From Cyathus striatus (Eukaryota; Basidiomycota; Agaricomycetes; Agaricales; Nidulariaceae): DNA of 64,000 bases. The stretch lies in assembly GCA_025738555.1 (NCBI GenBank), contig JAOVFP010000005.1, positions 2,666,001-2,730,000 of the forward strand, given 5' to 3'. The translations under genes were made by a program, and so were the position numbers. The notes under the pieces are model-generated. The model made no database searches. It had not been told where the DNA came from and saw nothing but the letters and a program-made list of their open reading frames with translations. Shown piece after piece: positions 12,069 to 23,735 of the stretch; position 1 is the stretch's first letter, and each line of letters opens with the position of its first letter.

Positions 12069-14936
12069 CTACTTCGAAACCGTCATCCTTGTAAACAAAC
12101 CGCTAATGTACCGAGCAGGGTGTCCTGTAACGTAATCAGTGGTCATTATGTTTATAACTTCTGCGTATAACCCTGGTGGGTTGAACTCGTCCGATGACAT
12201 TTCTGGAGACTCCTCTAGATCCCTCAGGATCTGGTCCAATATCAACAGAAGATTTATCAAGATTTTACATTTTCCCCACGCGCGTGGGTAGGTATGAGTC
12301 CTTTTGTCGGGGATTTCTTTCTTATAGTCGGTCAAAAATTTCGATTTTGCAGCAGAAACGGAATGACTGGTTCCCCGACGCCAGTCAAAGTATTGCGACA
12401 GTGGAGATTGCCGTAAGCAAAGCCATATTAAAACCCATATAAAGGACTCCACTTCATGCCAATACTGCCGCACTTCAGTACCTGCCTGAAACTTTCCGTC
12501 GAGAATTGCCCGCGCCATGAACGGCAAAGTGCCAGTCCGCTCCCCTCCACGCCTTTCAGAGCCTTTTATCACAGAGAGATCAAAATCATTAAGAACACCA
12601 CATTTTTCCGTTGGATCCCACATAAGGTTCCAGACACTGATGTCTCCATGTTCAATTCCCTTCTCCCAAAGAGCGTAATGGCCTAATTAGTATAGCACAC
12701 CGTAAGCAAAACCCTTACAGGAATAATAAGGAATAGCTTACAGGAGAAGCATTGTACCCAGGAATTTATAAATTTATCCTCATCGATGATTTTATCTAGA
12801 GGTTCAAGGCGGCGGAACAGAAGCAAACGAAGAACACGAGGGCGAGGACTACCGGAAGCGGCTTCAACCCCAAGCTTAACTGTAATATTATCTGTGTCGG
12901 AAGTAGGTATATCCTTTGACGCAATTAGTTTAGGAAGATGTTTAACCATATCTGAACCTCGTAAAATTTCAAAGGCCCGTTCGATAATCGTTGCTTCACT
13001 GTTTCGTGTAGTTTCAGGCCAGCATGCTTTGATAACTAAATCCTGATCTTTTAGAGAGACTGAAGAACCAGGCAGTTTAGAGTCACTTGTCGCATCGATA
13101 ATACATGTTGCTCGGCCTTTCAAGACGGGCCCACGGAGAGCTAAGTTGTCGGATGGAGGATGGGAAATGGACGCAGAGATAGCACCGGGACCATCTCCAA
13201 ACTTAACCACAATAGCTTCCTGAGAAACTGGCTTAACAAAAATAGAAGACAGCGCTAGAGATGAATCAACCCCCCAGTCAGCTAAGCTGAATCGTTGGAA
13301 TGCAGCAAGCAACGCAAGGAAGTAAGGCATGTCTTGTACGAAATTTAGTCCCGAAGTTTGGATTACATTCTGGCGATCATACCACCATACCCAAACAATA
13401 TCATCTAACCGGTGATCAGTTTCATGTATTAGAAATCAATCTGATCGACTCACCAACAATAAGAAAGTTAATAGCATGGGTAGTGTAAATGCCTCGTGAT
13501 AGCATTTCGCAGCCATACATACTAACTTGTTCGTTAGGCTTGTAGTTTTCAGTTTCTGGCTTCAATTTCTTCGGTTTCGAAGCTGCATCAAGTAATGCGC
13601 CGGCTTTGCGTTTCCCCGAGCGGGAGCCCTGAGGTGTTGACGGTACAGCATACGAATTTTCCACCTCCAGACTTAGGTGTGAAGATGTCGAGAGTGCCCG
13701 TGAACTGCTATAGTATGACAGGTTGCTTTCGTGAGCAGTTACATATTCTCTCGTCCGAGGTGGGTTCTTCAGCGCTTCGCCCTCTGGAAGTCCCGGTTCA
13801 ACAGCATACTTTTCACTGGCGCACTTTTCACCTTTGTGTAATTCATTATCGTGAAGAACATAATATTGTTTGACGTTCTTCGCATTTTCTTCGGAGTATG
13901 GAAAGTCACCATCAGGGATTTTGTTCTTGGTAAAAAGTTTGATTTCTAAACAAGACAGTACATCTGGCCACTGAAGGCGTATTTCCAGTTTCGATGTTCG
14001 CCTCTTCAAATGATCTTCTATAGCAGTTTTTTCTCTTACTGAAAGGAGCCGCTTGGTGAGAAGGGTGAAGTCCGGTGAGAGGCTCGAGGTCTGCTTGTCA
14101 GCATATGTATGAGCGATGTGTAAAGGGTCATTCTCATGCACGGCAAGATCTGAAGTTTCTGCAAGTTCTCTAAGGTCAGCGAATACTTCTTTGCTCAACA
14201 GGTCAAAAGCCTCGTTGACAAATTTCTGGAAGTCCTTGTAACCCTCGGACTCTTTAGACCTCTGTCTACAGCTGTTCCTGATCAGCGTGCGCTCAGGAAA
14301 TAGTAGTAAGATTTACTTACTATCCTTTGAGATGCTCCCTGCCTTTTTCATACGCGTCACTGTTGTACATCTTTGTAGTGACTTTGACAATTTCGTCAAG
14401 TAGAATATCTTCATCTACATTCTGATCAACAGCGCAGGACTTGAGAATGAACTTCAGAAAGCTCATAAAATGAACACGAGTGCGTTGACTGTTTTGGTTT
14501 ATGTCTTCTCTAATATATTCCGCAAAATTCTTTCGGCTAATGGAGGCATATCGCAGTGTAAGTTATGAGGACGCGAAAATTAACTCTAATGAGCATACCC
14601 AGCTAAACTACTTCGACCTTGCGACATAGATGACGTGCCTCTGTTCGAGGGAGTCGTCGATAAATGTTTTGGCAACGGGTGGAAAGCGTTAGTGTTGGCG
14701 CTTGGAGTTGTTGGAGGTGGTGGTTGATCCAAAGGAAGTCCAGTGGGATTTCCCGAAGCAGCAGGTCTCGCGCCCACGTGATCGTTGTTCGCGTTTCCGG
14801 TGCCAAGAAAGTGGCTCTGAGCTTCAGCGAATTTACTACGACGTGTACCAGGAGTGGGAGTAACGGGACATGGCTTTGGAGTCTTTGGGATAACTTCAGC
14901 ATCGCTGGGAGAGGCTCTGGGAGGATTTGGTGACAT
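12069..14936 (-). CDS. FunK1-type protein kinase (five exons, intact)
   Basis: This is a predicted protein kinase of the FunK1 family, known from multicellular fungi; substrates are unknown. The model has five exons: 14936-14599, 14536-14321, 14271-13454, 13404-12742 and 12682-12069. Its four introns of 49-62 bp all have GT-AG ends, and the frame is continuous for 882 residues from ATG 14936 to TAG 12069. The N-terminal part (to about residue 110) is rich in Pro, Ser and Thr. The kinase half shows VIK (Lys about 583), an SEATIIE helix (acidic partner about 594-599), the catalytic loop HGDISVWNLM (Asp about 692, Asn about 697) and DFD (711-713), a common FunK1 variant of DFG. A basic KRKAGALLDAASKPKKLK stretch near residue 415-430 could be a nuclear signal; that is inference. 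Block 1 lies downstream and an inverted-repeat element begins 575 bp upstream. A broken paralogue is at 43049-44770. Confidence 0.9.
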
Positions 14937-15510
14937 ATTTTAGAAAAATGAAGAGAATTGTGCGTAAGAGGCTATAGTGTGACGATATTAGTGAGTACTG
15001 ACAGCAGCACTCTAGTATTTATACTACTTCCACATATCTTCAAGCAATGTACATGTCTGAAGCTATTTTTCTTATCTCCCATAATGGGCATGTCATTATT
15101 TGTCCCATTGTAAGCTCGGAGGTACCAGTCCACTGGGTAGCAGAAGAATCATTTCCGTACTCTTTATTGTTACAATTAGTACTTCTCTGGGATGAACCAT
15201 TAACAATCCCATTATTCTCACCAAAAAAGAATGTTTCGATCTATGTTTCATTGAAAGTAGAATGAACGTATTAGTAGCTGCGCTTTGAAGAAATGCCGTG
15301 CTTAAAATTACCTCTTTTAGACAACTTGAACAAGTCTCATAAGGCAAACCACGAACGACGAGTTTCATTGTCCAAATCTGAGTCTTCAACAAACCAGCGC
15401 TATTGTGTCTGCCAACTTATAGCAATGGACATCTGCCAAAAAAGCTCTGGCGCAGCAAGTTTGTGCTTACAATGGTTTCGTACTGAAAAGCCACCAGATA
15501 CTGTATGGAT
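14937..15510. other. Upstream region of the FunK1 gene
   Basis: No gene is visible. The stretch should hold the FunK1 promoter, but I cannot point to a specific core element. At 15468 it contains CTTACAATGGTTTCGTACTG, which recurs with changes at 17166 and 44908 in the junction sequence beyond the FunK1 copies. Confidence 0.4.
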
Positions 15511-16982
15511 CATACATTGTTCACGGTAATTAGGTAATTATAGTGACAGTGCAATGTATGGGTCACTGTAATTATAGTGGGGTTCCGCATCTATTATTTA
15601 CTGTAATTGTAGTGCAGCTTGGTATAGCTCCATACTTACCATAAACGAGGGCTTATCATTCCCTTTGTGTGCGCTCCGCACTGCACACAATACTGCCCAA
15701 ATCCCGACGTACCCATATTGGGGAGGGGTTGGTGCACGATGCTGATTTGTATTTACCTCCATCAATTTTTAATTTGACATTGTCCCGTCACTTCTTTTTT
15801 GCATCAGATTCTATCCTATCCTATAGTTGGTATGCTTTAATGTGTTTTAATTTCCCTATGTAGCAGGATAATATGTTTTCTGTCCATGTTATGTTTTCCG
15901 ATGTTTTTCAGAATCTCCACATTTTCATTTTCATTATAAATAAAGCTATGCAATATTATACATGTAACTATTATTTTAATCTACTACAATACTGTTCAAG
16001 CGCAATGGTAGACTGATTGGGGTAGAAAACAAAGTAGTGTGGGCACCAGGCGGCAGGGGCACTGGCGGGGCGGATCACTGCACCTGGAACGTTACATAAT
16101 AGTCGCGTGGCGATGCGCAAGTCTGTGGGATCGATGCCGGCTCTCCCGTTCCGGGCCCGCCGCATCATATGGAGGTTTATGCAATCGGAAAACATTGAAA
16201 TTGTAATGCATTGCTTCAGTATTATAGCAGAAAAAATAACATAATACACAGTTTGTAATCTAATTCAATGAATATGAGCTGTAAATGACCTCGTTAGATG
16301 TTATTTAAGTTAAGCTGAGTTTCGGTCAGACGAAAAAATTGAATTCTTACAGACTTGTGCCAAAGTTCATCTACAGGCATACTATTCACAATACTTTTTA
16401 CATTGTACTATAATTTATTAAGTTTTAAAAGTACATGAAAGTGTAGAGGTTTGTTAGCAAATCTTTTCTCGCCAAGTTTAATCAGAATATGAAGGGCACA
16501 ACGACTTTTTATTGTTATTTTGCACATAGACTTGGTAGCACAAGTGACAGTATATACAATTAGGATTGCTATTTCCAAAGCAGGATGCTTGACATTTTTT
16601 CAAGCTAATAAATATCATGGTGAGCGGTATATTTCAGATATATACTGATTGTACATTCAAATTCTATTATATCTGCTGCCTATTTGTATGTTTTCATGGG
16701 AGGGAATACGGGAATACGAAGGTTCAACGAAGCACCCGTAAGATTAAGGCACGCCGGCATACACCATTAATTAATTGATTACTGAAAATAGGAACTGGGC
16801 GGCATTTACAAAAAGAGTGAATGGGCGGCATGCGGAAGCTGTCGCTGGGGACGTATATCCATCAGCTTCCCTAGAAACAACACCGTCATAGCTGCTTCTC
16901 CCTCCTTCCTTACTAGGACGCCACTATGATTACTGTGGCTCATACATTGCATATCCACTATAATTACACTGAATAATGTATG
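15511..16982. mobile_element. Inverted-repeat element of about 1.5 kb
   Basis: The left end (15511-15583) and the right end (about 16917-16982) are inverted copies: both read inward as CATACATT.TTCA, GTAATTATAGTG, GCAATGTATG and GTAAT.ATAGTGG, interrupted by a few small differences. The inner part has only short frames and no transposase I can recognise, so it looks like a non-autonomous DNA element. Exact outer ends and target duplication could not be fixed by eye. Confidence 0.6.
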
Positions 16983-17073
16983 AAACTTACGGTATGGCCT
17001 GGAAAAGCAGAGCCTTCTTTGCAATAAGTATTCTTGAAATTCGAGATTAAGTTCGCCCGGGAATTAACCGAGC

Positions 17074-17462
17074 CAAAAACAGGCAAACATGATAACTACA
17101 ACTTAAGAAAACATTGAACAATGTAACCCAGCCAGTTATTATTTCTATGTTAAGCAGTACTACTTACAATGATTTCGTATTGAATAGTGAAACCTGGTAC
17201 AACTACGTTGGGCGGATGTAGGCTTTGAATCCTTCCCCCCGCATTAGGATCCTCGTCCACCAAAAGTTCGGCTTGGTAAAATTCCAGCCATATCAAAGAC
17301 TTTGAAGACGTTAAAGATGGATTGAAGTTGGGTTAACGACGTTGAAGTTGATCAAACTTGGTAAGTACTACTTACCGTCGAACTGAAGTGCTTGCTGACT
17401 CAGCTTGAAGTCACGAGCGCTGAATTTGAATTTGAATTCGATGTTAGATGGCTAGGGTTAGG
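17074..17462 (+). repeat. Junction sequence linking FunK1 to the next block, copy 1
   Basis: This stretch matches 44811-45235 closely, starting near CAGGCAAACATGATAACTAC and ending at GCTAGGGTTAGGG. In both places it lies upstream of a FunK1 copy and leads into the start of a repeat block. The TAGGGTTAGGG word resembles two telomere-type units but is far too short to be a telomeric tract. Confidence 0.75.
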
Positions 17463-17468
17463 GTATAA

Positions 17469-18938
17469 GCCCAGTGAAAAGTCGGTCCAGCTGGATCGAG
17501 CGAAAAACGGACTGGGAGCGGGCCGTAGCGAGCAGATCCAGCTAATATCAGCAGGATCGCTGACGCTCGCTCCGGCTTGATTTTTTTTCAAATGCTCGAT
17601 TCAATCAAGCCCAGTCAAGCCAAGTGAGTCTCATATCAACTTGATAAGATAAATATAGATGTCCTCTTTCATTGCTACTTTACAGGCATAATATTCAAAA
17701 CCTTCGAGTACAATCAAGCAAATTCAAGTGATATTAAGCCAAATCGAGCTATACAGAGCACTCTATGGCTACTGTCGCTCGATTCCTCTCCCTGTCGTAA
17801 ATCGAGCGCTATCGAACATCAACAAGCCTCCTCAAGCTCCTGCAGCTCCCTTTCCCTCCCTCGATTGCTCCGTTCCCCCCTCTCCCCCTCAACCACTCCA
17901 TTCCTTTCTCCCGCCCTCTCCCCCACCCTCTCGCTACCCACTACTGTCGCCCACACTAAAACATGTTCGGCTCGATAAAAGTTGTACCAAGTCCTGATAA
18001 CATAAATATTTAGGGGATATAATGAACATAGCAATAAAATTCGACTTACGCATGCATGATAGGCCGAGCATTGCGTAAGCACTGCATAACAGACAGTCGT
18101 AGAGGAAGGAATGTTAACTGGGACGAACGAGTAAGGAACAGCGCGAACGAAATAGGTCAAACGAACCTTATCTTCGTCGCAGTCAACCCGAGGAGCGGTA
18201 CATATTTCGAGACTAGTAAGCTACAACCGTGATTAGACTCTTGAGGGAGCGTACCTCAGCATCATTAGACCATTAACCCCACATAAATGCGCTCCGCTAC
18301 ATCGAAATGTGCTCGAAAATTTGATATATATTAGTGCAGTAAACCAAACCGAGGGCCGTGTTGGCCCGTGTTGAGCATCTGATTTGAAGCTTGCAGTGCT
18401 TAACGTGATACGCCGCTACCTACTCTCTAGGTGGATGCACGATAATGGGAGGGACCAGACCCAGTGAAGAGGAAAAAGATGTGGAGAGATTAAGGGACGG
18501 GAGGGAGTAGGGGAGGGGAGGGAGTAAGGGAGGGAAGGGAGGGGGAAGGAAGGGAGGGCGAGGGAGGGAAGGGGAAAGCGGGAAGGTGGAAGAGGTGGAA
18601 GAGAAGCGCGAAGTGCGCACGGACCAGAGAGGGTGTTTGGCAAGACAAATAAAAGATGCCTCGACTAGACTCCAGAAACTAAAGTACATAGTTTCACTTG
18701 AGTTTGACTTATACGTTGCACGTTGCCCAGTAGAGTCCGTGAGCTTTACCTGAGAATAAGAGTAAGGTAAGCTGGAAATTTGTGGATGTCAGAGACAACA
18801 TAATTTTGAATTCAAGGCAAATTCAAGGCCTGACACCAACTCTTGTACAGAAAAGTATACACTCGCGCTCGACGGCGCTTGATCAGCTTGATCCGGCTCA
18901 CTCACGCTCGTTCTCGCTAGACCGACTTTTCACTGGGC
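17469..18938. mobile_element. Inverted-repeat element of about 1.47 kb, probably hAT-like
   Basis: The ends are perfect 19-bp inverted repeats: GCCCAGTGAAAAGTCGGTC at 17469-17487 and its complement at 18920-18938. Inside are subterminal GCTTGATT/AATCAAGC-type words and a long GGGAGGGAGTAAGGGA-type purine tract (18490-18580). No transposase is visible, so it would be non-autonomous. The hAT label is inference from the end sequence and subterminal repeats only. About 70 bp of the left flank (17390-17462) reappears just right of the element (18985-19050), so the insertion site is complicated; a TATAA word on the left and TTATAA on the right do not give a clean target duplication. Confidence 0.6.
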
Positions 18939-20514
18939 GCGTGATGGGTTATAACTGCTCACGAGTTGGTCCAAAATTTAGTGATGTACGAACTGAAGTC
19001 ACGAGCGCTGATTCGCCGCTGAATTTGAAATTGAATGCGATGGGGTTAAGGTGTGTCGCCGAATTCGACTTCCAACCACTCACCGGTCGCCAACCACTCA
19101 CCGTGGATACCACCACCACGGCCATCATCCACTCCTCGACGAACACCAACGACGGATTTGGCTTCCTTTATTTCGTACTTTAAAAGCTCCAACCACAAGA
19201 TGTCGTTGGCAGAGACATGGAGCGGGGAGTTGTTAGGAGGCGGCTCGACGGTATGCAGAAGCGGGAGAGAACAAGTGCGGTCGTTATCCTTCTTACTCCT
19301 AACGTTTGTCGCTAATTTTTACCTCCAGGTAATGGTACAACATCGGCTGTCGTTATTGCAGCATTCAAAGAGTATTGGAATAGTGAAGCTAAGAACTTCT
19401 GGAAAGAAGAGACCCCAAGGTCTGCGAGCTGCATGGTAGCGCATCGCTAGTATGTCAACACGATGGTTGGATAGAATGGCTTCTCCTGGATTAGTTGGAA
19501 CTCTGGCATTAACGGCTTCTATGAGCATTGAGTATTCTAGAAGTGCTCATATATGCTCTCGCTAGATGTTTAGAACACGATTCCAAGACTTCACTGCCAC
19601 TGTCATCCATCACAAGCTGCAGCGGTCCAGTCATCCAGTCCCAGATCATTACACACCCCGTTGAGGGCAAACCTCAGAACGGACGGGTTGACAATGATAA
19701 TGTGCGACTCATGGATGGGGAAGCAGCTGGCATTATGCCTAGACGGTATTTACAAGATCTCGTCATCATGTGAGCACTGAGGACCCTCTCGTCTCCATTG
19801 GCATTCCTAGACAGTTGCAGCAAGTGGTTGCCTCCGATGTCCAGTAGCATCGACAACCAATGCCATTTTGGCTGGAGCACAATGGCTGAGAGATCCAAGT
19901 ATGACCATCGTGACCAGAGGCTCACATACCCCCATCCGGAGTTGGTGCAACCCCTGCTACTACGAGTTATCGAAAAGCAGCACAACTGGCATTCCTTTAC
20001 GGGTGTTCTTGTACACTCTTGATTCCAAGGTTTCGCTGCCAGTGCTAGCTATCGCGTAGCGCTTTCGATATTTCAACAGCAGTTGTCGCCTAGGTGTGAT
20101 CATTACGACTAGACCCTCGCATGCCTCATCTAAACATGTACAGACTACTGGCAAAACAGCTGGCGTTCTTTCAGGAGGGTACTACGAAGGTTCGTCATCC
20201 TGTAACAACCCTCTCGTCCCCGTTGGCCCTCGACGACAATCGTACTAGTCATCTATCCTTCCTGAGTCCCACGAGCCACGTCTGCTAGTGAAGGCCGCCA
20301 ACAGAATCAAGAGCTCGTTGACTTTCAATCTGTCAATTTCGTACCTGTACTCCCTTCAAGACAGTCGAAATTGCAGCTGACTGGTCTTCTCCACGGGCCA
20401 TCGATTCATCCCTGGTATTTCATACAACGCATGCATATTCCGTCTCTAAATTAAACTTCTGACATGTGAAGTGTCATATTACATGGGAAAGAGAGGGAAA
20501 GGGATCAACACAAC

Positions 20515-20675
20515 ATTAAAGCTGACGGAATAATCGAATCAACTTCCGTCAGACTCCGTTTCCATAGTACCGACGTAACGCTCACACTTCTCATTCTCAC
20601 TCTCCTACCGCGCTTCCTGTTGTCGACGTATGTAGTACATTCCTATTGTCGTAATCAGAAATCCAAAATAAACAT
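20515..20675 (+). repeat. Single-copy (empty or collapsed) version of the insert-flanking repeat
   Basis: Block 2 reads TTAAAGCTGACGGAATAATC with the same following bases as the left repeat of blocks 1 and 3, and then AATCAGAAATCCAAAATA as after their right repeat. There is no insert between. It is therefore either the state before insertion or the product of recombination between the two direct repeats; the chimaeric left-to-right pattern favours recombination. Confidence 0.65.
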
Positions 20676-20999
20676 GATATTCAAACTATGATACATTGCA
20701 CATTGCTTTTCAAGTGCTATTAGACAAGACATGGAGTACCAAATTTTAAGAAATACCAAAGAGAGCGTGTATGAGAACTATACAATTCCAAATCCTACTA
20801 GCTTATCCCCCCCTCCATTCATCATCTTCATATCAAACACCAGCGAGATCAAGTACGCATCCGGGTACCCTTAATTGGAAAGATCGATACTAAACCTCGA
20901 AGCTGGCTTAATAACAACAGACTTCCTCCGCCGGTATCTACATTTCTCCATGATCAAGGCAATCAAGCACTAAATGACCGGCAGCATGAGCATGATTGG

Positions 21000-22870
21000 C
21001 ACGCATACGTGAACGCGGAACAGATAGAACGTACCCTAATGCGCCTGTATCGCCGTTTATGTACTCTCGCAGGGGTAGAATACCTCAAATCAAAGTCCTC
21101 CTCTTTGAGGGAATATATGACAGAGTTGAGCTCTACATCATCGTCGCTGCCACCCTCCTCCGATATGTCGGGCTAACAAAGGGCGGAGATAAGACAGCTG
21201 AAAGCAATAGATAGGAAGGACGAGTACATACGAGAAGGTAGTCGCTGCACCGGTAGTCGTAGATATCATTACGCGTGTTGAGGGTTCTCTGCGGTGAGCG
21301 TCAGCCACTCACGCTCGGAATCCAAAAGCAAAAGCACGCACCATAGCATCGAACACAGCAGACGCCTGATTCCTCGCGTGAGGGCCATAAACCTCCTGGC
21401 GGGTGGAGCGATAATAGTCGGGCAACGCAGGAGACTCGGATCGGTTGGTCATCACGAGGGTAAAAGTAGGGAAAACGCGCTGTAGCACGCGCATGAGGAA
21501 GTAAAAAGGGCACGATAGAGCTCTCCGAGCGACAAAACCCCACAAGATAGAATAAAAAAGAGAGTAGACAGTGGGAGTGAGGTTGAAAGCCAGCAGAGCA
21601 AAACCGAGATCCTCATATACACGGAGATCAGCCTAGTGGAACGAAAAAGAACACAACGCCACCAAAACGAATTCAGGTCCCCGTAGTGTGTTAGGTGTGG
21701 AGAAGCGATATCGGTGAATCGTTTTGGGGTCGCTGGGTCCATCCAAAAGGTTAGTTCATGCCAATTGCGGTAGTCGTCATTTTTTAAGTGTGATTTGGCA
21801 ACCGGGTTTATCCCTGTGATGACGCCAGGAAGAATGAAAACCTTCCGCGTGCTCACTTGCCACTACTGCGGCGCGAGAAAGAAGTTAGACAAAGAACCTC
21901 AGAACATGGAGGAGAGCTCTCCGCTAGAGGGGTGGGTGGAGAGGGAGCGAGAGAGCGAGAGCCGTTGTTTGTAGGGATAGTACAAACGTTTCAGAGTGAG
22001 AACCGATGGGGCTGGGTGCGGATTTGAATGGCCATAGATGATGCGATGACAGGCCACACGGCCCATACAACCCTTACTTCCAGATCTCTCTCGTCGATGG
22101 CGATAATTAACTAGCTCTTCTGTAAAATTTGCCTGTCTCAAATGAGTCTCGTGCTGCAGGGGCCCTCGGGAATAGACCATCGTCGGGCTGTGATTAAAGC
22201 GAACACAATGGTCAGCCTTTGCAACAACGGTATGGGCCCATTAAAGTTCGAGAAAAGATTCAATGTTTCAGCTAATATCGAAGAGCTGGGTGGATATCTG
22301 CAGTCTCCAGTACGGAAGGAAGAAAGTATAGTGAATGAAGCCCTCTTTTCGCAATATCTGACGTAAATCCCAGCATATCCTCTAGCAACCAGTGGGAGAT
22401 GTGCTCCTCGTGGTCCTCCTCGATTCCCCCCACTTGAGAGCTCACCATCGGTGCATGGGCAGCTCGCACGCAAAAAAGTCTCGGTGTCGACGCACGAACC
22501 ATGTGGCAGCGTGACATAAGCCACGGGACCGCATCACGTGTGACATGTGACAGGTGATAGTAGACAGGCGTGAGTCAAGTATCGCTTCCTTCCATTAACC
22601 AACACGAGTGAGTATACCCTCTTCATGCAGGAATCCAGAAAGTGCCCCGAAACACCGTTGTGTGAGTGTGCGTGAAGAGCCACGAAGATGCAACATCAAG
22701 AGGAAGATTTTTGCAAGTTTGACCAATAGTTCTGCTGCGGGCTTCAAGAGAACAGAAGAAAGCAAGATAGAAGCGCCAGACAGCAAGACCACAAGAAAGA
22801 AAGAAAGAAAGAATAAGCAAATATAAAAGAGCTACTCACCTGAAGGCCCGACATCCACCTGAGGCATCTA
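21000..22870 (-). pseudogene. Decayed multi-exon gene of block 2
   Basis: This is the block 2 copy of the minus-strand relic. One frame at 22138-22524 stays open through SSSILAETLNLFSNFNGPIP into LLQRLTIVFALITARRW, joining two segments that lie in different frames in blocks 1 and 3. The LVMTNRSESPALPDYY segment (21309-21545) and the acidic EEDFDL segment (about 21070-21175) are also readable. Other parts are broken: the counterpart of the ATG segment lacks two bases near 22850, and the middle exon changes frame. Function unknown. Confidence 0.38.
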
Positions 22871-23539
22871 AGCATTATCGCTCTTTTCTGATGTTCGGCT
22901 TTGAGCGCCAAATCGCTGACTTGGTTACGAAGGCAAGATATCCCTTTGAGAACCTAAAAAGTAAGCAAAAAAAATACTGGAGGTGCTGAACGTCTAAGCT
23001 AGAAGGCCTATGGACCTAATATGGGCCCAGAGGTCTACGTCGAGGTAGCCATTGTTCCCAAATATCGTGGAAGATAAGGAGAAACTATGCTCGTCCAAAT
23101 TTAAGGAGAAGATGAGCGTTGGCTGGCCCTAGGGGACAGAGACCATGAAGAACTGGTCGAGAAGGTGTCTAAGAACATGAAGAACAACATGCGAAGAAGA
23201 TATTGTAATCGGATTTTATCTCTGATTTCTGGCTAAATTTCTGGACTAGCGGTGGGAGGCTTTCACCAACGTCGACGAGCCATGCCACTGCAGTGAGAGA
23301 GGCGAGAAGACGCAGAAAGACATGAAGAGCAAGGAGAATGAATTGTGCGGTAGGTTAAGGTGGTGGTTGTGGTTGAACCTGACAAAGTCGCTTGGACCCG
23401 CAACAAAGCTGGCCCAATTCAAATTTCGAATTGAGTCTCAGATTCTCCGCCGTTCATCTTTCTCAACTCGCCCAACCCTTTTCCTGCCCTCTCAGGATTT
23501 TTCACCGTTCGGATATTTTTTCACCCTCGTTTCTGATAT

Positions 23540-23735
23540 TATCGCCCCCTTAAATTTGGAAAAAATCCCTCCTCCTGAAGACGGGAGCCACCCGGTCGAT
23601 GGAACCCGATCCTCTCGACTCTTTAACATCCTCAGACCACGGCTGCAAATTTCTACGCCATATGAAGCTCACTCGTCGCCATCGTTGTCAGATGTAGGAA
23701 AGGAAAGTTTTGGGTGGCTAGCCCGAGGTACGTAT
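23540..23735 (+). pseudogene. Exon relic of block 2, the most open copy
   Basis: The frame reads through LEKIPPPEDGSHPVDGTRSS and on to FGWLARG, ending at a GTACGT donor-like site near 23727. It belongs to a longer open stretch from 23322 (139 codons). Blocks 1 and 3 carry a TAG where this copy has TAT. I recognise no family. Confidence 0.32.

Noticed and set aside
17450..17462. TAGGGTTAGGG as a telomere remnant
   Set aside because: Fewer than two and a half units, and the same word recurs at 45226 as part of a longer ordinary repeat.
18480..18590. Proline-rich frames over a GGGAGGG tract
   Set aside because: A simple-sequence tract inside a non-coding transposon; all frames are low-complexity.
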